From NCBI GenBank assembly GCA_963920705.1, contig OY987233.1, positions 13,689,459-13,753,458 of the forward strand: a stretch of 64,000 nt of DNA, given 5' to 3'. Below are positions 12,683 through 25,159 of the stretch, one piece after another (the first letter of the stretch is position 1; every line of letters begins with the position of its first letter). This DNA is from Odiellus spinosus. Its lineage: Eukaryota > Arthropoda > Arachnida > Opiliones > Phalangiidae. The translations under genes were made by a program, and so were the position numbers. The notes under the pieces are model-generated. The model made no database searches and had not been told where the DNA came from. It was given only the letters and a program-made list of their open reading frames with translations.

Positions 12683-12846
12683 TTATCTTTTGACGACTTG
12701 GTCTCTTTCTCCCACTGCCATTGGATAAAGTAATGCGCTGGTACTCGGTCTATTTGCTGACCCCGTCGTCTGGTTTATGACCCCGGATGAGGAGGTCGGT
12801 GACCTTGGTGACCTTGCTCGCTTTTCGCTGGATTTTAACCATTTAT
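12683..12846 (-). CDS. TMTC1-like terminal exon (Ser/Arg-rich tail)
   Basis: A good polypyrimidine tract and acceptor (ccttctcttcaacag) precede 12846. Joined to the previous exon it gives DKWLKSSEKRARSPRSPTSS, then a low-complexity tail ending VGERDQVVKR and TAA at 12683-12685. An AATAAA lies 17 nt downstream at 12661-12666. There is no TPR here, although known TMTC1 proteins continue with several more repeats. The phase match and acceptor support it, but the tail has no recognised homology; a skipped or missing TPR exon cannot be excluded. Confidence 0.62.
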
Positions 12847-12894
12847 CTGTTGAAGAGAAGGAAATCAAAAATTAGAATATTAGATTTTATTAAA

Positions 12895-13295
12895 TGGAGC
12901 TCAAAATAGAACAGCTTTTGAATTTATTTTCGGAATCACCGGATCCCAATTTTAGACACGTTTTTCGTGTGGAAATTAATTTGGCAAAGTTACTGGCCAA
13001 TCATATTATTTCAGCCTTCAACAGTGCTTGTAAAGTGTCAAATTAAAAGAATAGGCCGCCTAAGACCTTGGCCATCAAACACCGGCCTATTCTTTTAATC
13101 TTAACGCATTACAAGCGTTGTTGAAGGCTGACATAATATGATTGGCCCGATTTTCTATTTCCTTTTATTCAAACTTTACCAAACTTTATAAATTAATTTA
13201 AACACGAAAAACGTGTCTAATAACTGCGAAAAAAATTCTAGAATACGTTTTCTGGCATCTGGTAATTCCGAAAATAAATTCAAAAACTCTATTTA
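12895..13295. mobile_element. Family C copy with eroded ends
   Basis: GGAGCTCAAAATAGAACAGC to AAATTCAAAAACTCTATTTA. The full internal mirror is present but both AAAGGGA tips are gone. It lies about 50 bp from the terminal TMTC1-like exon. Confidence 0.7.
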
Positions 13296-13299
13296 AATT

Positions 13300-14385
13300 A
13301 GTTACAGAGTCACTTTAATATTAAAATCTATGGCGGAGTGGTGCACAATGTTAATTCTCATAGATGATAAAAGTAGTCTTAGTAAACAGCTGGCTCATTT
13401 AAATATTGGTCTTAAAACGAAGGGGATGGGCTAATTATTCAAAATTGATATCGCTAATTAATTAAGCAATCGTTGATCTTTTCGCCATTCATTATTTTCC
13501 CCCTCAATATTCTCTAAATTAAGAGTAATGGCACTACTATATCCTTGTCCCTATTAAATCATATTGGGGGATATGTACTAATTGCTGTTTCTACATTTTA
13601 CTCGAGCTTCCTTCTTCACTAATTAATATCGCTTGTGTTTGGGAGTTTCTCAAAATTTATTGCCTCTTGATATAATTAACATATTTGTATGTTTAGAAAT
13701 CCCTTCCCCCTGCTATTGAATTCAACATAATTTATTCTACAAATTCCCTCGGTGTGTAAAGTTAATTTCATCTCCAATTTACAGCGGGTAGCAAGCTACG
13801 AATGGCCTTTATTTCTTTGTATTATTAAATCGTAGAGGTAGGGGGTAGACTTAGGTTAAATATAATTGCTGCTAATTCGCTGTATAATATACTTAATAAG
13901 TATTGTATGGTTAAACGGTTTTGAGCTAATAAGGCGGAAAGGGTTGGAGAAAATAGCTATTGTTTAAACTACAATATAATGACCTATTTCCATTTCATTT
14001 GACTTGAACAAAATTAAACACGATGTTCATCCAATTGGACGGGGGTAAATTGAAATACCGGTGTATGCTTTTGTCAACTCTTAACTTTTAAAGTCTCGTG
14101 GTATTATTATCTAGACGTAATTAATTTAATTTGGTTTTAAATGTCGCGACATTTTATTTTAATCGACTTTCGATGTCACAAAATTTGGATTTCAATTTAG
14201 TTTTGAATGTCTCGCGATATTTATTTTTATGAAGAATTTTGGATTTTGATTTTTACGTAACTGGATTTTAGAAATCATAACCTTTTCTGAAATTCTTAAT
14301 ATTAATATTTTCCATGGATCAAAGAAACAAAAAGTTTTAATTTATTTTTATTAAAAGTAGTGAGATTTTTAAATTGATCAAAATC
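13300..14385. other. Intron, unassigned
   Basis: Between the terminal exon and exon i. No TPR-coding exon or clear repeat was found in either strand. Confidence 0.45.
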
Positions 14386-15060
14386 GCGCGACTTTGAAAT
14401 TGATGGAAATCAAAATCTCGCGACTTTGAAATTGATGGAAATCAAAATCTCGCGACTTTGAAATTGATGGAAATCAAAATCTCGCGACTTTGAAATTGAT
14501 GGAAATCAAAATCTCGCGACTTTGAAATTGATGGAAATCAAAATCTCGCGACTTTGAAATTGATGGAAATCAAAATCTCGCGACTTTGAAATTGATGGAA
14601 ATCAAAATCTCGCGACTTTGAAATTGGAAATCAAAATCTCGCGACTTTGAAATTGATGGAATTAAAATCTCGCGACTTTGAAATTGATGGAATTAAAATC
14701 TCTTGACTTTGAAATCGATGGAAATCAAAATGTCGCGACTTTGAAATTGATTAAAATCTAAATCTCGCGACTTTGAAATTGATGGAAATCAAACTAAACT
14801 TTATTTTCATCGCGAGATTTTAATTTTAATCGATTTCAAGATTGAAAGATTTTAATTTTAATCGATTTCAAGGTCGCGAGATTTTAATTTTAATCGATTT
14901 CAAGGTCGCGAGATTTTAATTTTAATCGAGTTCAAGGTTACGAAATTTTTATTTCAATAGATTTCAAGGTCATGTAATTTTAATTTTAATCGATTTCAAG
15001 GTCACGAGAAATTTATTTTAATCAATTTCAAGGTCACCAGATTTGAAATGAATTCAAGAT
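14386..15060. repeat. 32-bp minisatellite in two opposite orientations
   Basis: 14386-14790 holds about 12 copies of CGCGACTTTGAAATTGATGG plus AAATCAAAATCT. From about 14808 to 15060 about seven copies of CGCGAGATTTTAATTTTAAT plus CGATTTCAAGGT follow, which is a diverged form of the same unit reversed. It ends about 60 bp before a TMTC1-like exon. Confidence 0.9.
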
Positions 15061-15123
15061 CACGAGACTTAATTAAAATAATATTCATTGATTTAAAATT
15101 TAAAATTAATTTCTACTTCATAC

Positions 15124-15284
15124 CGGTGGCTATTTTTTCTTTGGTGGTTAGCTTGACTTTATTTTGAGTTTTCTCGTTTTCCGCGTAAACGGAAGTCAAT
15201 AGAACGTAAGCTTCGTCCAGTTCCGGATCCAATTCGATGGCTCGGTTCAATAACCAAATTACCACTTCCGGTTGCCGTCGACGC
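15124..15284 (-). CDS. TMTC1-like exon i (TPRs 3 and 4)
   Basis: A 161-nt exon with acceptor attctag. It encodes RRRQPEVVIWLLNRAIELDP, then ELDEAYVLLTSVYAENEKTQ and a lysine-rich linker (NKVKLTTKEKIAT). The donor chosen is CACCG|gtatga, giving a G|AT split codon with the exon at 12846. If that donor is not used, the frame reads GMK and stops at a TAG ending at 15113. Its TPR content is certain; the exact 3' end is less so. Confidence 0.88.
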
Positions 15285-15534
15285 CTAGAATTAAAAATTT
15301 AATTAATAAATAAAATTCAAATTAATTCAGTTTTAATCAAAAAATAGATGAAATTGAGTACGCGATATCGTCTTTGACACAGTTAGTTTCAGGTCGTTTT
15401 GACTTCCTTTTAAAGCTACCCTTGCTATGACTTTATTAGAAAATCGAACTAAATCATTGCTACTTGTTACTAGAAAAGGGAGATAGCGCTCTTATCTAAC
15501 CCTCTAGAGTTCAACTGACTTTGATTATTGGTGT

Positions 15535-15975
15535 ATCAATGATACTCGCGAGTATGTAAAAGGAGATAGAAGGGTAACCATGCTTTTTCTCACACACTCG
15601 GGCTAAAACTGAATTTTATTGTCTGTTTGACAATGAAACTCGCGAGTAGGAAAAGGGAGATAGAAGGGTAACCTAGCTCTTTTTCACACTCTTGGGGTAT
15701 ACTGAATTTTATTGTATGGTTAACAATGAAACTCGCGAGTAGGAAAAGGGAGATAGAAGGGTAAACCTAGCTTTTTTCACACTCTTCGGGTTATGCTGAC
15801 TTTTATTGTCTAGTTAACAATGAGACTCGCGAGTAGGAAAAGGAAGATAGAAGGTTAACCTAGCTTTTTTAAGCTCTCTAGATTCAAACTGACTATTAAT
15901 GTACGGGGAACAATGTAACGCGCGAGTAGGAAAAGGGAGATAGAAGGGTAACTTCGCCTTTCGTAACAGTGATTA
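15535..15975. repeat. ~115-bp tandem repeat with CTCGCGAG palindrome
   Basis: About four and a half copies, each with ACTCGCGAGTAGGAAAAGGG, AGATAGAAGGGTAACCTAGC and TTTTATTGT. A looser copy continues to about 16085. Confidence 0.85.
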
Positions 15976-16600
15976 GTTATAACGACTATAAAAAAACGCG
16001 AGCTCGTGAAAGAAACATTTTTTATTTAAAGTTAATATTCCCCGATATGCGGAGAGTAGGAGAAAGGAGATAAGATGGTCTCTTAGCTTTCGATAATAGT
16101 GACAAGTTAGAGCGATCATAAAAGGGTAAGTGCGCGAGGTCGCGTAGATATAAAGACAAATTGGGTGGGATTTTTTTGCCTCCTTCTAAATTGGTTTTCT
16201 ATATCTGGCGCTCATATCGTCCCACAAATTTCTTCATCGCCAAAATTGGCATACCATCCTACTTCGGGATTTCTTCCCCTCCCACCTCTCAATTTTTCTC
16301 TTTTTTAATTTGGATAGATGGGTTTATTCGGCGCCCGATCCGATGTAATTAAGAGACCACGAAAACCTCATTAATTACTTTCTAGATGTAATTTGAGATC
16401 CCTGAGAAATTATAGCCCCTTCCTGACTAACTGTCGGAAGACTACATTTTTTTCTATTTCTGATATTAATCATAGAATTTACCACAATTTTAACATTATT
16501 CCGAAATTTTAATATAATTTGACAAATTTTTCCAAATTTTATTCAAATTTTCTTTTTCAATTCTCGGTTTTAATCACGATCTCTTGTGATTCTCATATTT

Positions 16601-17107
16601 TTAAGTGAGGTTGTCATGGTTTTTTATCAACTCCTTTGGAAATTGAGTAGCAGGTTCGGAAAGATCGTTAAAAAACTATTCAAAATATATATACATATGT
16701 TGTAGAAAAAAATTACCGCGACAGTAAAAATACATATTTTATAATCGCCATTTTCGAAATTTAAAAAAAAAAAAATTCTCCGCAATCTACGTCATCATTA
16801 TGGCCTACAGTTGATTCTCGCCCGTTCTGGCACCAGTGATAAGGTCGCTTTCGCGCGGTCTTTTTCGTAAAAGTACTTAATTAAGTCAACTCCCTTTCGT
16901 ATGAAAATTATCGTTAATTACGTTCCAGAAATAAACTACGTCATATATCGTGGGAAAAAATTACCTTTATATTTTTGACATTTTAATTTTGAAGTTTCTT
17001 TCTAACGCGTCAATCGGCAGAAGTATACAATTTTAAATATAGTGTTTTAATATTATGATAAAACTATAAATATAATCCAAACAAAAATGATGACAGCCTC
17101 ACTTTAA
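16601..17107. mobile_element. TTAA element, family F full copy (GTGAGGCTGTCA ends)
   Basis: TTAAGTGAGGTTGTCATGG at the left, ATGACAGCCTCACTTTAA at the right. Internal landmarks are TTACCGCGACAGTAAAAAT, GGCACCAGTGATAAGGTCGC and ACGTCATATATCG. Other copies are at 4600, 10955, 23140, 32745 and 41556. Confidence 0.8.
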
Positions 17108-17345
17108 TTAAAATTTCTTATAAAATCCCATTTTTTTAAATTAAATTTTCTTATAATTTCCAGCTGTTAATCAAATTTTCCTTTAATTTCCAGCTGTTAA
17201 TCAAATTTTCCTTTAATTTCAAAACATATTTCACGCAAATTTTCCCCATTTCGAACTTGTATTTACCCTAAATTAAAATTACTTAAACCTAAGTTTTGTT
17301 TAATATAGAAAGTTGTTATAATTTAGAATTTCTCTTTTTATTTAC

Positions 17346-17489
17346 CTGTAGAGCGCTGCCAAGTTATAATGAGCTCTGGCGTGTTTTGGATCCAACCACA
17401 TGGCCGTTTTGAAATGTAACTCCGCCTCTTCTGGATCGACCAATAAAGTGCCTAAGTTATTGTGAGCGCTGACGTAATTCGGCCATAAA
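17346..17489 (-). CDS. TMTC1-like exon h (TPRs 2 and 3)
   Basis: A 144-nt exon with acceptor attacag and donor gtaaat, 19.8 kb downstream of the previous exon. It encodes LWPNYVSAHNNLGTLLVDPE, EAELHFKTAMWLDPKHARAH and YNLAALY. The SAHNNLGTL and ARAHYNLA helices are canonical TPR helix A. The shortened repeat 2 (no usual six-residue linker before EAELHF) is shared with TMTC1. Confidence 0.95.
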
Positions 17490-17755
17490 CTGTAATAAGG
17501 TAAGTTTTTGTTAATTATTTTATTGAAAGTTTATCTTATAAAAATTTGCTTCGGTTTTAATCATTCTTAACTGTCATATTTGAACTCCCCATATGGTTCA
17601 CAATATATAATAAGGTATGAATTTTGGTATGGGACACTTTAAGTAAAATTCTACCTCGTCAATCACGTTTTCATTAATTAATACAGAATTTCACGGACTT
17701 TTCAAATTACAATATTTGTTGTTTTGTCAAGCTGCGTGTAGTAAATGTGTTTTTA

Positions 17756-18283
17756 GAGCTCGGAATCGGATAATGAATAACTTCGGATATCCATTGATAA
17801 CTAGGCTTTTTTCTCAGATATTTTAATCTCGGATAAATTGTTCAAGTTAATATAAAACTACAAATTATATAAACAGACGCGTATCAAATGCTGGATACGA
17901 ATTATCCGGAGATATAATTTTAAGCTCGATTAATAAACAAATTACGCATTTATTCGAACGGATAAAAATACGACGTTCCTCGAAATGCGTGTAGAATGAA
18001 ATATAATAATTATATTTTAATCTAAATCGAAAGGAACAGCGACTAAATCACTACATTCTAGCTTCGAGATCTCAATTTGGGTTAAAATCCGCGAAGAAAC
18101 TCGATGGGTTTCAAATTGTTCTTATCGGCGAATGAATAATTCGTATAACGTATCAATTTCCTTTAACAATTGAGTACGTTAACTCTGATAAGAAATGGAT
18201 ATTGTTTTCGTGAACAGATAATATCTGATTGACATTCACGATGGTCTTATTCAATTAACAAAAGGTATACGAATTCCGAACTC
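17756..18283. mobile_element. TA-flanked element, family E full copy
   Basis: TA|GAGCTCGGAATCGGATAAT at the left and ACGAATTCCGAACTC|TA at the right: inverted ends with a TA duplication, the pattern of Tc1/mariner-like insertions (family knowledge). Inside are paired blocks such as CAGATATTTTAATCTCGG and AACAATTGAGTACG. No ORF. Confidence 0.75.
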
Positions 18284-18446
18284 TAATTAAACTATATTTC
18301 TATATTGATATTTTTCTGCTCTATTTTTTTTTTTGAGCATAATCCTTTTAAAATAAATTTCACGCGCTGGATATAAGCTGCTCAAAATTTCTCCCCCTCT
18401 CTCGGGATAAAAACTTTACCTTAAGATGTACAGGTATCTCATGAGC

Positions 18447-18949
18447 TTAAAGGGAAAGGTTGAGCTAAAAATAGAACAGCTTTTGAATTTATTTTCGAAA
18501 TCACCGAATGCCAAAAAATGTATTCGAGAATTTTCAAAACAGTTATTAGACACGTTTTTGGTGTTTAAATTAATTTCTGAAGTAAAATTTCCAAAAAAAA
18601 GTAAATATAAAATCGGGCCAATCATATTATTTCAGCCTTTAACAGCGCTTGTAATGTTCTAACATTAAAATAATATACCGGCGTTTGATGTCCAAGGTGT
18701 TAGGCATCGAACGCCGGCCTATTCTTTCAATATTATGACATTACAAGCTCTGTTGAAGGTTGAAATAATATGATTGGCCCGAATTTATATTTACTTTTAT
18801 TGAAATTTTACCAAACTTTAGAAATTAATTTAAACACCAAAACGTGTCTAAAAGTGTTTTACAAATTCTTGAATACGTTTTTTGGCATCCGGTGATTTCG
18901 AAAATAAAATCAAAAGTTATTCCATTTTTAGCTCCAAGTTTCCCTTTAA
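18447..18949. mobile_element. TTAA palindromic element, family C copy 1
   Basis: TTAAAGGGAAAGGTTGAGCT to AGCTCCAAGTTTCCCTTTAA. The arms carry GAATTTATTTTCG, CGGTG, GACACGTTTTTGGTG, TCGGGCCAATCATATTATTTC and GCTTGTAATGT, all mirrored around a CGCCGG-rich centre near 18690. Both strands give 69- and 78-codon ORFs because of the symmetry; neither is a gene. Confidence 0.85.
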
Positions 18950-19229
18950 ATATTAAAAAAAAAAAAAATGATTATAAACAAGAAGATGTCACGCGCTGAA
19001 GCATAAAAATATCCCCAACAAAAAAAAAAAAAACAATGAAAATATTGTATCCATAGCAACGATCATTAAGGCGTATATAATTTTAAAACCTTGCGCTTGG
19101 AGAATCTATCTCCATTTCATTAGCAAAGTTCTTTCCACGTAACATACTTAGCGCGCGTATTAGAAGATTTTTTTTTTCTCTTCTGAGAAAATATCTGAAA
19201 TTAGAGAGGAAGTACCGGACCACGTCTAT

Positions 19230-19805
19230 AGCTAAGCCTAACGTAAGAGGATATAAGGGTGAAGGAGAGTTGAACTGCCTGTTCTTAGGTCTCAAATTTG
19301 GGGCCCCTCTACGGGGAAATTACGATATTCATTCAGACCCCCCTCTAAACAACAATGAATATGGACTAATTAATTAGAATCTAGAAAGTTCAGAAAAAAT
19401 ACTTTAAAAAATCTACAAACAGCAGAAGTGTGAGAAAAACTTATTTGAAACTTTCAAATCTTCATGTTAAAATTCCATAATTTCAAATACGTTTTTACAT
19501 TTCTACTGGTCATAGATTTTTTTTAAGTATTTTTCTCAACTCCCCAGGTCCTAATTAGTCCATAACCATCGTTATTTAGTGAGGGGGTCTGAATATCTAC
19601 TTTGCCTTGGCTACGCTCATCACGTGATCACGAATGCTCAACTCTTACCAATAGACGACGAGTTCACGACCTGCGCCAAATTAGTTGCGCGTGAATGTAC
19701 CACCAGAACCATGGAAAAGCTAGTAGTTAGCGGTAAGCACGTTTCAATGCAAAAACAACCAATCCAACTCTCCTTCACACCTATATCCTCCTAGGCCTAA
19801 CTATA
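19230..19805. mobile_element. Nested palindromic elements
   Basis: Inner pair: GATATTCATTCAGACCCCCC (19332) mirrored at 19580-19602, with arms of about 90 bp. Outer pair: GGATATAAGGGTGAAGGAGA near 19250 mirrored by TCTCCTTCACACCTATATCC near 19780. This looks like one hairpin element inserted inside another. ORFs at 19083-19295 and 19579-19794 fall in the arms. Confidence 0.6.
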
Positions 19806-20394
19806 TACCGATATTTCTTAACGGTTTATAAACGACCAGGGTTTTTCAGGAAAAGCCAAATCCGTACTCATGCACCCCTAATAACCTCTCGTTCGCGATA
19901 CGCCCGAAGCTAGGATGATTCTTTTTCCCTCCTAAACGCTCACTCTCGTTAGAAATGAAAGGTTTAATAGCTTATCACGCGCTGCAAATTCAATCTGATT
20001 ACGATTTAAGAGTGCCATAATTACTAAGGCGATTTTATAAGCCCAATATAGGCGTAGTAAAAAAAATTAAAAAAGAAAAATTTCCCTGAAGGAAAAAACT
20101 TTTTATTTCAAAATTAGTTTACAGCACGTGGGAAGGTCTTCTCTCCTTTTATTTCTTTGTAACCAGATTTTAGATATAAGTGGGGTGCATAGGTTTGTAC
20201 GCGTGGAATACTTATATTGATTGTAATAATCGAAGCTCGTGCATTCGCGCGCGAGATTCTTTTATAGCTAAAGAATCAGTTATAGTTTACAGTAGGTGAG
20301 AAGGTATAACCCCACTTATTCTTCGAAATAAACTATGTAGAAAAATTGGATCCTAACTTGCCACGCGCTGACAACTCAATCCCTTTAAACTCAT

Positions 20395-20937
20395 TTAAAG
20401 GGAGAATGCAACCTAATTACATGTGATTTTTTTTATCCATTCCTTATGTTTTAAATAGGCCTAATCCACCAGTAAAAAAATGGATACGAATTATCCGGAG
20501 ATAAAATTTTAAGCTCGATTAATAAAAAAAAAAATTACGCGTTTATTCAAACGGATAACGCCAAGATAAAAATACGACGTTTCTCAAAATAAGTGTAGAA
20601 TGAAATATAATAATTATATTTTAATCTAAATCGAAAGGAACAGCGACTAAATGTCTACATTCTAGCTTCGAGATTTCAATTTGGGTTAAAATCCGTGAAG
20701 AAACTCGATGGGTTTTAAATTGTTCTTATCAGCGAATGAATAACTCGTATAACTTGTATCAATTTCCTATAACAATTGAGTACGAATTTTAAGTTTGCCG
20801 TTACATTCGGGTATACGTTAACTCGAATAAGAAATAGATACTTTTTTCGAACGAATTGACATTCACGATGGTCTTATTCAGTTTTCAAAAATTATACGAA
20901 TTCCGAGCCATGTTATTAGGTTGCATTCTCTCTTTAA
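20395..20937. mobile_element. Family B copy 2 carrying a nested family E element
   Basis: Outer ends TTAAAGGGAGAATGCAACCT and GGTTGCATTCTCTCTTTAA. Between about 20478 and 20912 the usual B centre is replaced by family E sequence (GGATACGAATTATCCGG...AATTCCGAGC). Confidence 0.75.
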
Positions 20938-20999
20938 GTCGAAGCTCGTGAAATTTTTTTATATATGTAGAATCAGTTTAAGTTTAGAGCGCGTATCTA

Positions 21000-22620
21000 A
21001 AGGTAATCATCCTTATATTAAGGTAAAAAAATAATAGATTTAAAGGGGGCTTAAGTTTTGATCTCACTAAACTCTAAGATTTATTTCAGGGGTTTCAAAT
21101 AAAAGTCATTTAGCTAAATACACTGCTCAATCACTCTCTCACTAGGTATTTATATAATATATTCCCAAAGATAGTTTGTATATAACCTTTTTTTGAGGCT
21201 CGACCCCCGTTTGGGATTAATTATGACTTTTAAGTTGATACATTACTGTGTTTTTGTATCGATGATATCGTATTAAACGCGGAGCGGATAAATTGAAGGG
21301 ATTTAAGTCTAGGATTATAGGAAAGATCGTTAAAGTTTTGGGCGGTACTCAAACGGGCGGGCGGGTGGGCGAGCCAGCCCGGATGAAATATGATCTATTG
21401 AATTTTTTGGTACTGTTTTCTTCGCTTTAGCGGCGTGCGGCGTTATAATTAGTTCATATCACACCCGAGAATCGATATTACGAAGATTTTCGCAGATTTA
21501 TTATATAATATGAGTAATATACCCGATGGAGATTATGTTTTATCGTCAAATTTCTAAAAATTTTAAGGCTTAAGTCTAAGTTCGGAGAAAAGCTTAGTTT
21601 CATCCTAAATGTGAGCTTATCTAAAAGCGTAGTTGTACTTTGGGGAAAAAGGCTTTTACAGGCGTTTAGTTAAAACATATTTGCAATAAATTTTAATTAA
21701 ATTTATAATAATTAATAATTTAAATTTTAGATTAAGGTAACGTTATCTTAAACAAATAATTTTAATTATATTATAATTATGATTCAATATGGCATATTAA
21801 TTTTAATCATATTGATTAAATTTATAATTTATATACCAAAATTTTACTAAAATTCCTGGTTTTAATAATTATAATATTAAACAAACAACTTCTACGGTAA
21901 CTCGAATAAGAAATGGATATGCTTTTGCGAACGGATAATATCTGATTGACATTCACGATGGTCTTATTCAATTAACAAAAGTTGTACGAATTCCGAGCTC
22001 TATTCCTTGCTGCAATATCAAATTTTAAATTGATGGAGACTTTCAGTACGTCAGCCGATTTCTATTTCGAGCCGCGATAATCTGAAAGTTGACCGCCTGA
22101 ATGAATCATATATTTACCGAAGTTGATATAATTCGTTGGAAGTTGTTTGCCGACTACTTTCATATTGAAGTTTAACATGGCGTATCAATCCGACTCTGCT
22201 TTAACCCACTGTAGAACGAAAGTATATAGAAAATCCCTTCGATTTGATAGAAAAAGGCCTCCACCTTTGAATCCCTTCTTCTATTCTCTTACGGTGTGGT
22301 GTTATATTAAGGAACGTTACGTTTTCTCTACGCGAGAAGCTTTAGCCCACCATCCCCTCGTCTCTAGAGAAGAAGAAGATGTTGGCGAGGCTGATGGCTA
22401 ACTGGGTGGCGTGGGAAATTTATGGGCTCAGCGGCCGCCCTTTAAACTTTTGCTCGAAAGAACTTTTAAATCCTTGCCCATCACCTGCCGGACACACCCC
22501 CCTACAATTTCGCTTATACATTGCAACCCCACATCCCTTTATAGGTCCCGTTCGAATTATATTTTTAGGTTTATATATAGGTACCGATTTTAACGTGTTT
22601 CCTTAAGAAATAAAAAAAAA
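21000..22620. other. Intron, GC-richer unassigned segments
   Basis: 21345-21385 holds repeated GGGCGGGCGGG-type motifs, and 22010-22610 is GC-richer with ORFs of 60-84 codons. None of these has recognisable domains or splice context. Confidence 0.4.
21895..22003. mobile_element. Family E right-end fragment
   Basis: AACTCGAATAAGAAATGGAT to ACGAATTCCGAGCTCTA, matching the last ~110 bp of the 17.8-kb copy. Confidence 0.7.
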
Positions 22621-23139
22621 AAAGAAAAAACGCAAACCAATGGGTGTTTTTAAAATATAAGGTAAGCGTTTAAATATAGCCTGGGCAAATGAGCTCTATT
22701 TCCTATAGCAGCGAATATATATGTGAGAGATGATCCCTGGAATTGATATCTCGGGAAGTCGATAAATTGGCTGCTATTGGCTTTTTGGCTCTGATAGCCC
22801 ATCAACAGAGCTATAAAACTCCCGGTACTTCCGAGTACTATATATATATAACTATATTCAATAGCGGAGTCAGTTTGCAATCTTTGAAAGAATCGATATT
22901 TTATTAATAAAAAAGGTTTTCCTACGCGAATCAAGAGTTACTTTCAAGACTGTAATTAAGATATAAGGATGAAAAAAAAAAAACTTCGATTATCAATTTA
23001 GCCATTAAATTTCGAGTGTCTATCTTCCCCGACAAAATTTATCCAAAAATCTCCCGACTCTCAACCCTTTCTATGAAAAGAAAAAAAGAAAAAATTGGAA
23101 AATGAAGGAATTTAGAAAAAAAAAAAAGGCATTTTTAGA

Positions 23140-23530
23140 TTAAAGTGAGGCTGTCACGTAGTTTTCATAAACTTCAAATGGAAATTGAGTCTCATTTTCG
23201 GAAAGATCGTTAAAAAATGTTTAAAAATATATGTACATATGCTAAATTGAAATAATTACCGCGACAGTAAAAATACATATTTTATAATCACCATTTTCGA
23301 AATTTTAAAATAAAAATTCCTCGCAATCTTCGTCATCACTATGGTCGCGTGATTTCGCTATTATAGAGTCTACTGTTGATTTTTTTCACGTTCTGGCACG
23401 CGTGATAAGGTCGCTTTCGCGCCGTCTTTCTCGTAAAAATACTTAATCCAGAAATTTATCGTTAATTACGTCCCAGAAATAAACAACGTCATATATCGGG
23501 AAAAATACCTACTTATCTTTTTATTTAGGT
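23140..23530. mobile_element. Family F copy, right end missing
   Basis: TTAAAGTGAGGCTGTCACG at the left, the usual internal landmarks through ACGTCATATATCGG, then it stops. Confidence 0.7.
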
Positions 23531-24131
23531 ATAAAATTAAATTATTAAATTAATTACAAACGGTAAAGTAATGTACACACCATGAAATTAATCTAATTTG
23601 GGTTAATATAATAAGAAATAATGGAAATGCTTCGTATATGAAAAAAAAAAAAAAGTTTTAAAAAGTTTTCTCTTCAAATGAGAGGAAGGATAGTTTAGCG
23701 TTAAAGTTCTAGCGTAGTGGAGCGGGGGTAGGGAATTGGGCATCATTAAGAGGAGGTCCTTCAGGAGGTGAAACGGTGCTTAAATCCCATTAGAATGAAA
23801 AAGGAGACAACGACGAACCATCGCAACCCTAGCTCTAGAAGAACCCCTTTTAATCTCATATTCTCAACCACACCCGACAAATTCGTAACGGGAAAACACG
23901 CACTCCCACCCTCCTAGTTATTTACGTTCGCCTTTAATACAATTTAACCTTTATTTATGTTTTCACGTGACGTATAATTCTGATTTAAAATAGAATCAGA
24001 TGAACAAAATACGAGATGTTAGCCAATGATTCAAGTAAAGCATATAGTAATTAAGAATGTGACCCTGCACCTTGGGTTAAAGGACGTCATTACTGGGATT
24101 CGAAATGATTCAGTTTTATGTTTTATATTCT

Positions 24132-24911
24132 TTAAAGGGAGGGTGAATACTTTTACTAATTAGCTGCGTTCATATTAGGCCCGGGAATCGATTTAAACCG
24201 TTTCAAAACGTATCGCTGGAGTCGTCTGAACGGGGAACCGTCTTTTCTCGACTTGATTCGAATTCTCGAAACCGATTCGGTTTCAACAACTGGTAGATGA
24301 AGCTAAAATAAATCGATTTATAATGACAATGCGTGAACACGTGACGCTTAAAACGACTCCTGGCGATTTGAATATCGGTTTGATTTTGCCGTTTCAAATG
24401 TATTAAGAAATGCTAGTGTGACCGTAGCTATTGTAAGACTGATTCAGGAAATATATCCCAATAGCTACGATCACACGTATAGCATTTATTAATCGATTTG
24501 AAACGGTAAAATCAAACCCATATTCAAATCGCCAGGAATCGTTTTAAGCGTAACGTGTTCACACATTATCTTTATAAATCGAGTTATTGTAGCTTCATCT
24601 ATCAGTTGTTGAAACCGAATCGGTATGAAACTGGTTCCCAAAACAGTTTCGAGAAATCGAATCAAATCGATTCGAGAAAAGACGGTTTCCCGTTCACACG
24701 ACTCTATAGCGAAACGTTTTGAAACGGTTTAAATCGATTCCAATGCCTAGTATGAACGCAGCTATAGATTTTAAACATCAAAATAGATCCAGATTCCAAT
24801 TTTCTTTTAAATTGAACCCTTTCAACCAATCGCGTAACGCCCTGCCTTATAGCGAACAACATTCGGTGATTCCGAAAATAAACTCATTTTTGGCTCCAAG
24901 TTTCCCTTTAA
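24132..24911. mobile_element. Composite nest: TTAA ends around two family G arms
   Basis: TTAAAGGGAGGGTGAAT at 24132 and AGTTTCCCTTTAA at 24911. Inside, 24163-24447 and 24457-24766 are an inverted pair of family G (TAGCTGCGTTCATA...ATCGATTTAAACCGTTTC). They are followed by a piece of family A (24765-24850) and the right tip of family C. At least three element types are stacked here. Confidence 0.7.
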
Positions 24912-25159
24912 GAACTTATGAGAACCAAATTCAAGTATCTTCATTTTTTTTATTCTTATTTATTTTTTTCAACGCAATTAATTAGTTTTGGCTGTAAATT
25001 TAAACTAAATCCCAGGGGTTTGGTTCCTAACGTAATATAATTTTTGGGGGCGTGAGAATCGCTAAGGGTTAAAGATACTATTTTAATGGAAATTGTTTTT
25101 TGCGGTTTAAGCAAAACTAATTTAAGGCCCCCTTGTTTGGTGAATAACGCGTGGAATTA

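Noticed and set aside
22147..22606. GC-richer ORF cluster as a coding exon
   Set aside because: Three short overlapping ORFs without domain signal, conserved splice context or link to the host gene.
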